In this document: positions 4,201 through 5,065 of the stretch, piece after piece
Layout: the number at the start of each line of letters is the position of its first letter
Position numbering within the stretch: the first letter of the stretch is position 1
Source: an uncultured Verrucomicrobiota bacterium
GTDB taxonomy: Bacteria > Verrucomicrobiota > Verrucomicrobiae > Opitutales > Opitutaceae
Assembly (NCBI GenBank): GCA_946481225.1
Contig: CAMLNJ010000268.1
Coordinates: 1-5,065 of the forward strand
DNA: 5,065 nucleotides
Reading direction: 5' to 3'
Notes under the pieces: generated by a model
What the model was told of the DNA's origin: nothing
Databases searched by the model: none
The model's input: the letters and a program-made list of their open reading frames with translations, nothing else
Made by a program: the position numbers and the translations under genes

Positions 4201-5065
4201 ATGGATGCCTTGCGCAAAGTGCTTCTGATCGACGACGAACGTGGGCAGGCGAAGATCGTGGACGCCTCCTTCGGCAAGTTTATCGGGGAGAAGTTTCAGC
4301 TTCATTGGGCGTCGAACTACGACGACGGCCTGCTGGAGCTGAGGCGGGGCGGCTACGCGGCTTGTCTGCTCGATTATCAGTTGGGGGATCGGGACGGCCT
4401 GTCGTTGCTGCGCGAGGCGGTGCGACTGGGCGTGCAGACGCCGGTGATTTTTCTCACGAGCGAAACCTCGGGCGAGGTGGACGTGCAGGCGATGGAGGCG
4501 GGGGCGCTCGACTATCTGGTCAAGGGCGAGATCAATCCGCGGGCGCTGGAGCGGTCGTTGCGCTATTCGCTCAAGCTGCACTCGACGCTCGCGGAACTGC
4601 GTCGGCTGGCGACGCGGGATATGCTCACGGGTCTTTTCAATCGTCGCGAGGGCATGAACCTGCTCGAGCGGGAGGTGGAGCGGACGAGGCGTTACCCGCG
4701 CCCCTTGTCCGCCTTGTTGATCGACGTGGATCATTTCAAGGAGGTGAACGACCGGCACGGCGGCCACGCGGCGGGGGACGCGCTGCTGGTGGCGGTGGCG
4801 AAGGCATTGCAGACGCAGGTCCGACCGGAGGATTCCGTGGTGCGCTGGGGCGGCGACGAGTTCGCGGTGTGGCTGGCGGACACCGACGCCGGGGCGGCGC
4901 ATCGAGTCGCGGAGGGCATGGTGGCGGCGGTGCGCGCGGTGGGCGCGACGATCTCGGTGGGCGTGGCTCAGTGGCACGTCGGACGGGCGGACGCGGGGGA
5001 GCTGATAGCGGCCGCGGACAAGGCGCTCTACGAGGCGAAGTGGGCGGGGCGGAACCGCGTGGCGT
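4201..5065 (+). CDS. Response regulator-diguanylate cyclase (REC-GGDEF), 3' end outside window
   Basis: A two-domain signalling protein, 288 codons visible, open at the right edge. The receiver domain (about 5-120) has the acidic pair D11/D12 in LLIDDE, the phospho-acceptor D58 in LLDYQLGDRDG, T86 in FLTSE and K108 in YLVKGE. A helical linker (about 116-138) leads to a GGDEF domain beginning DMLTGLFNRR (140-149), with metal-binding LLIDVDHFKEVND (172-184), GGHAAGD (187-193), the active-site GGDEF (217-221) and the closing TISVGVA and AADKALYEAKWAGRN. An RxxD inhibitory I-site (R208-P-E-D211) lies exactly five residues before GGDEF. The family makes cyclic di-GMP from two GTP, here probably controlled by phosphorylation through an unseen histidine kinase. 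It is PleD/WspR-like in principle but has one receiver and no membrane segment. ATG 4201 is forced by the in-frame TAA at 4186-4188. The GRNRVA ending suggests the stop lies close beyond the edge. Confidence 0.93.
   Translation, partial: MDALRKVLLIDDERGQAKIVDASFGKFIGEKFQLHWASNYDDGLLELRRGGYAACLLDYQLGDRDGLSLLREAVRLGVQTPVIFLTSETSGEVDVQAMEAGALDYLVKGEINPRALERSLRYSLKLHSTLAELRRLATRDMLTGLFNRREGMNLLEREVERTRRYPRPLSALLIDVDHFKEVNDRHGGHAAGDALLVAVAKALQTQVRPEDSVVRWGGDEFAVWLADTDAGAAHRVAEGMVAAVRAVGATISVGVAQWHVGRADAGELIAAADKALYEAKWAGRNRVA

Noticed and set aside
4120..4977. Upstream extension of the thioesterase frame to 4977
   Set aside because: It runs antisense through the GGDEF gene and is Arg/His-rich; the hotdog domain starts at 4119.

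Overview
The window is GC-rich bacterial chromosome (about two-thirds G+C by eye, not counted) with ordinary housekeeping genes separated by unusually structured repeats. My best guess is a Verrucomicrobiota bacterium of the Opitutaceae type. This is inference from the GC content, the gene families, the weak or absent Shine-Dalgarno sequences and the style of the intergenic repeats; no rRNA or other decisive marker is present.

Layout. Positions 1-1711 read rightwards: the 3' end of smpB (trans-translation), a complete homoserine kinase gene (thrB, threonine biosynthesis) and a complete trmL (tRNA wobble-base 2'-O-methylation). The thrB-trmL gap holds an 89-bp imperfect palindrome. Positions 1789-4119 read leftwards and hold, in transcription order, a YbgC/4-hydroxybenzoyl-CoA-type thioesterase, a small TPR protein and a GT1-like glycosyltransferase. 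trmL and the glycosyltransferase converge, and almost the whole gap between them is a 76-bp double-hairpin repeat whose outer edge supplies the glycosyltransferase stop codon. The thioesterase-TPR gap holds twelve copies of an 8-nt unit, then a G-rich stretch that could form a quadruplex, then five copies of the unit in inverse orientation.

From 4201 to the right edge a rightward gene encodes a receiver domain fused to a GGDEF domain, a probable diguanylate cyclase with an intact inhibitory site. It is divergent from the thioesterase gene and has no stop codon inside the window.

The genes do not form one pathway: amino-acid synthesis, RNA modification, ribosome rescue, glycosyl transfer, acyl-thioester hydrolysis and c-di-GMP signalling lie side by side. 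I see no defence system, prophage, transposase, tRNA, rRNA or CRISPR array, and no convincing undescribed protein system. The most unusual content is the three different intergenic repeat structures. No gene-free stretch exceeds 300 bases; the longest gap is 208 bases (3507-3714) and is described below.
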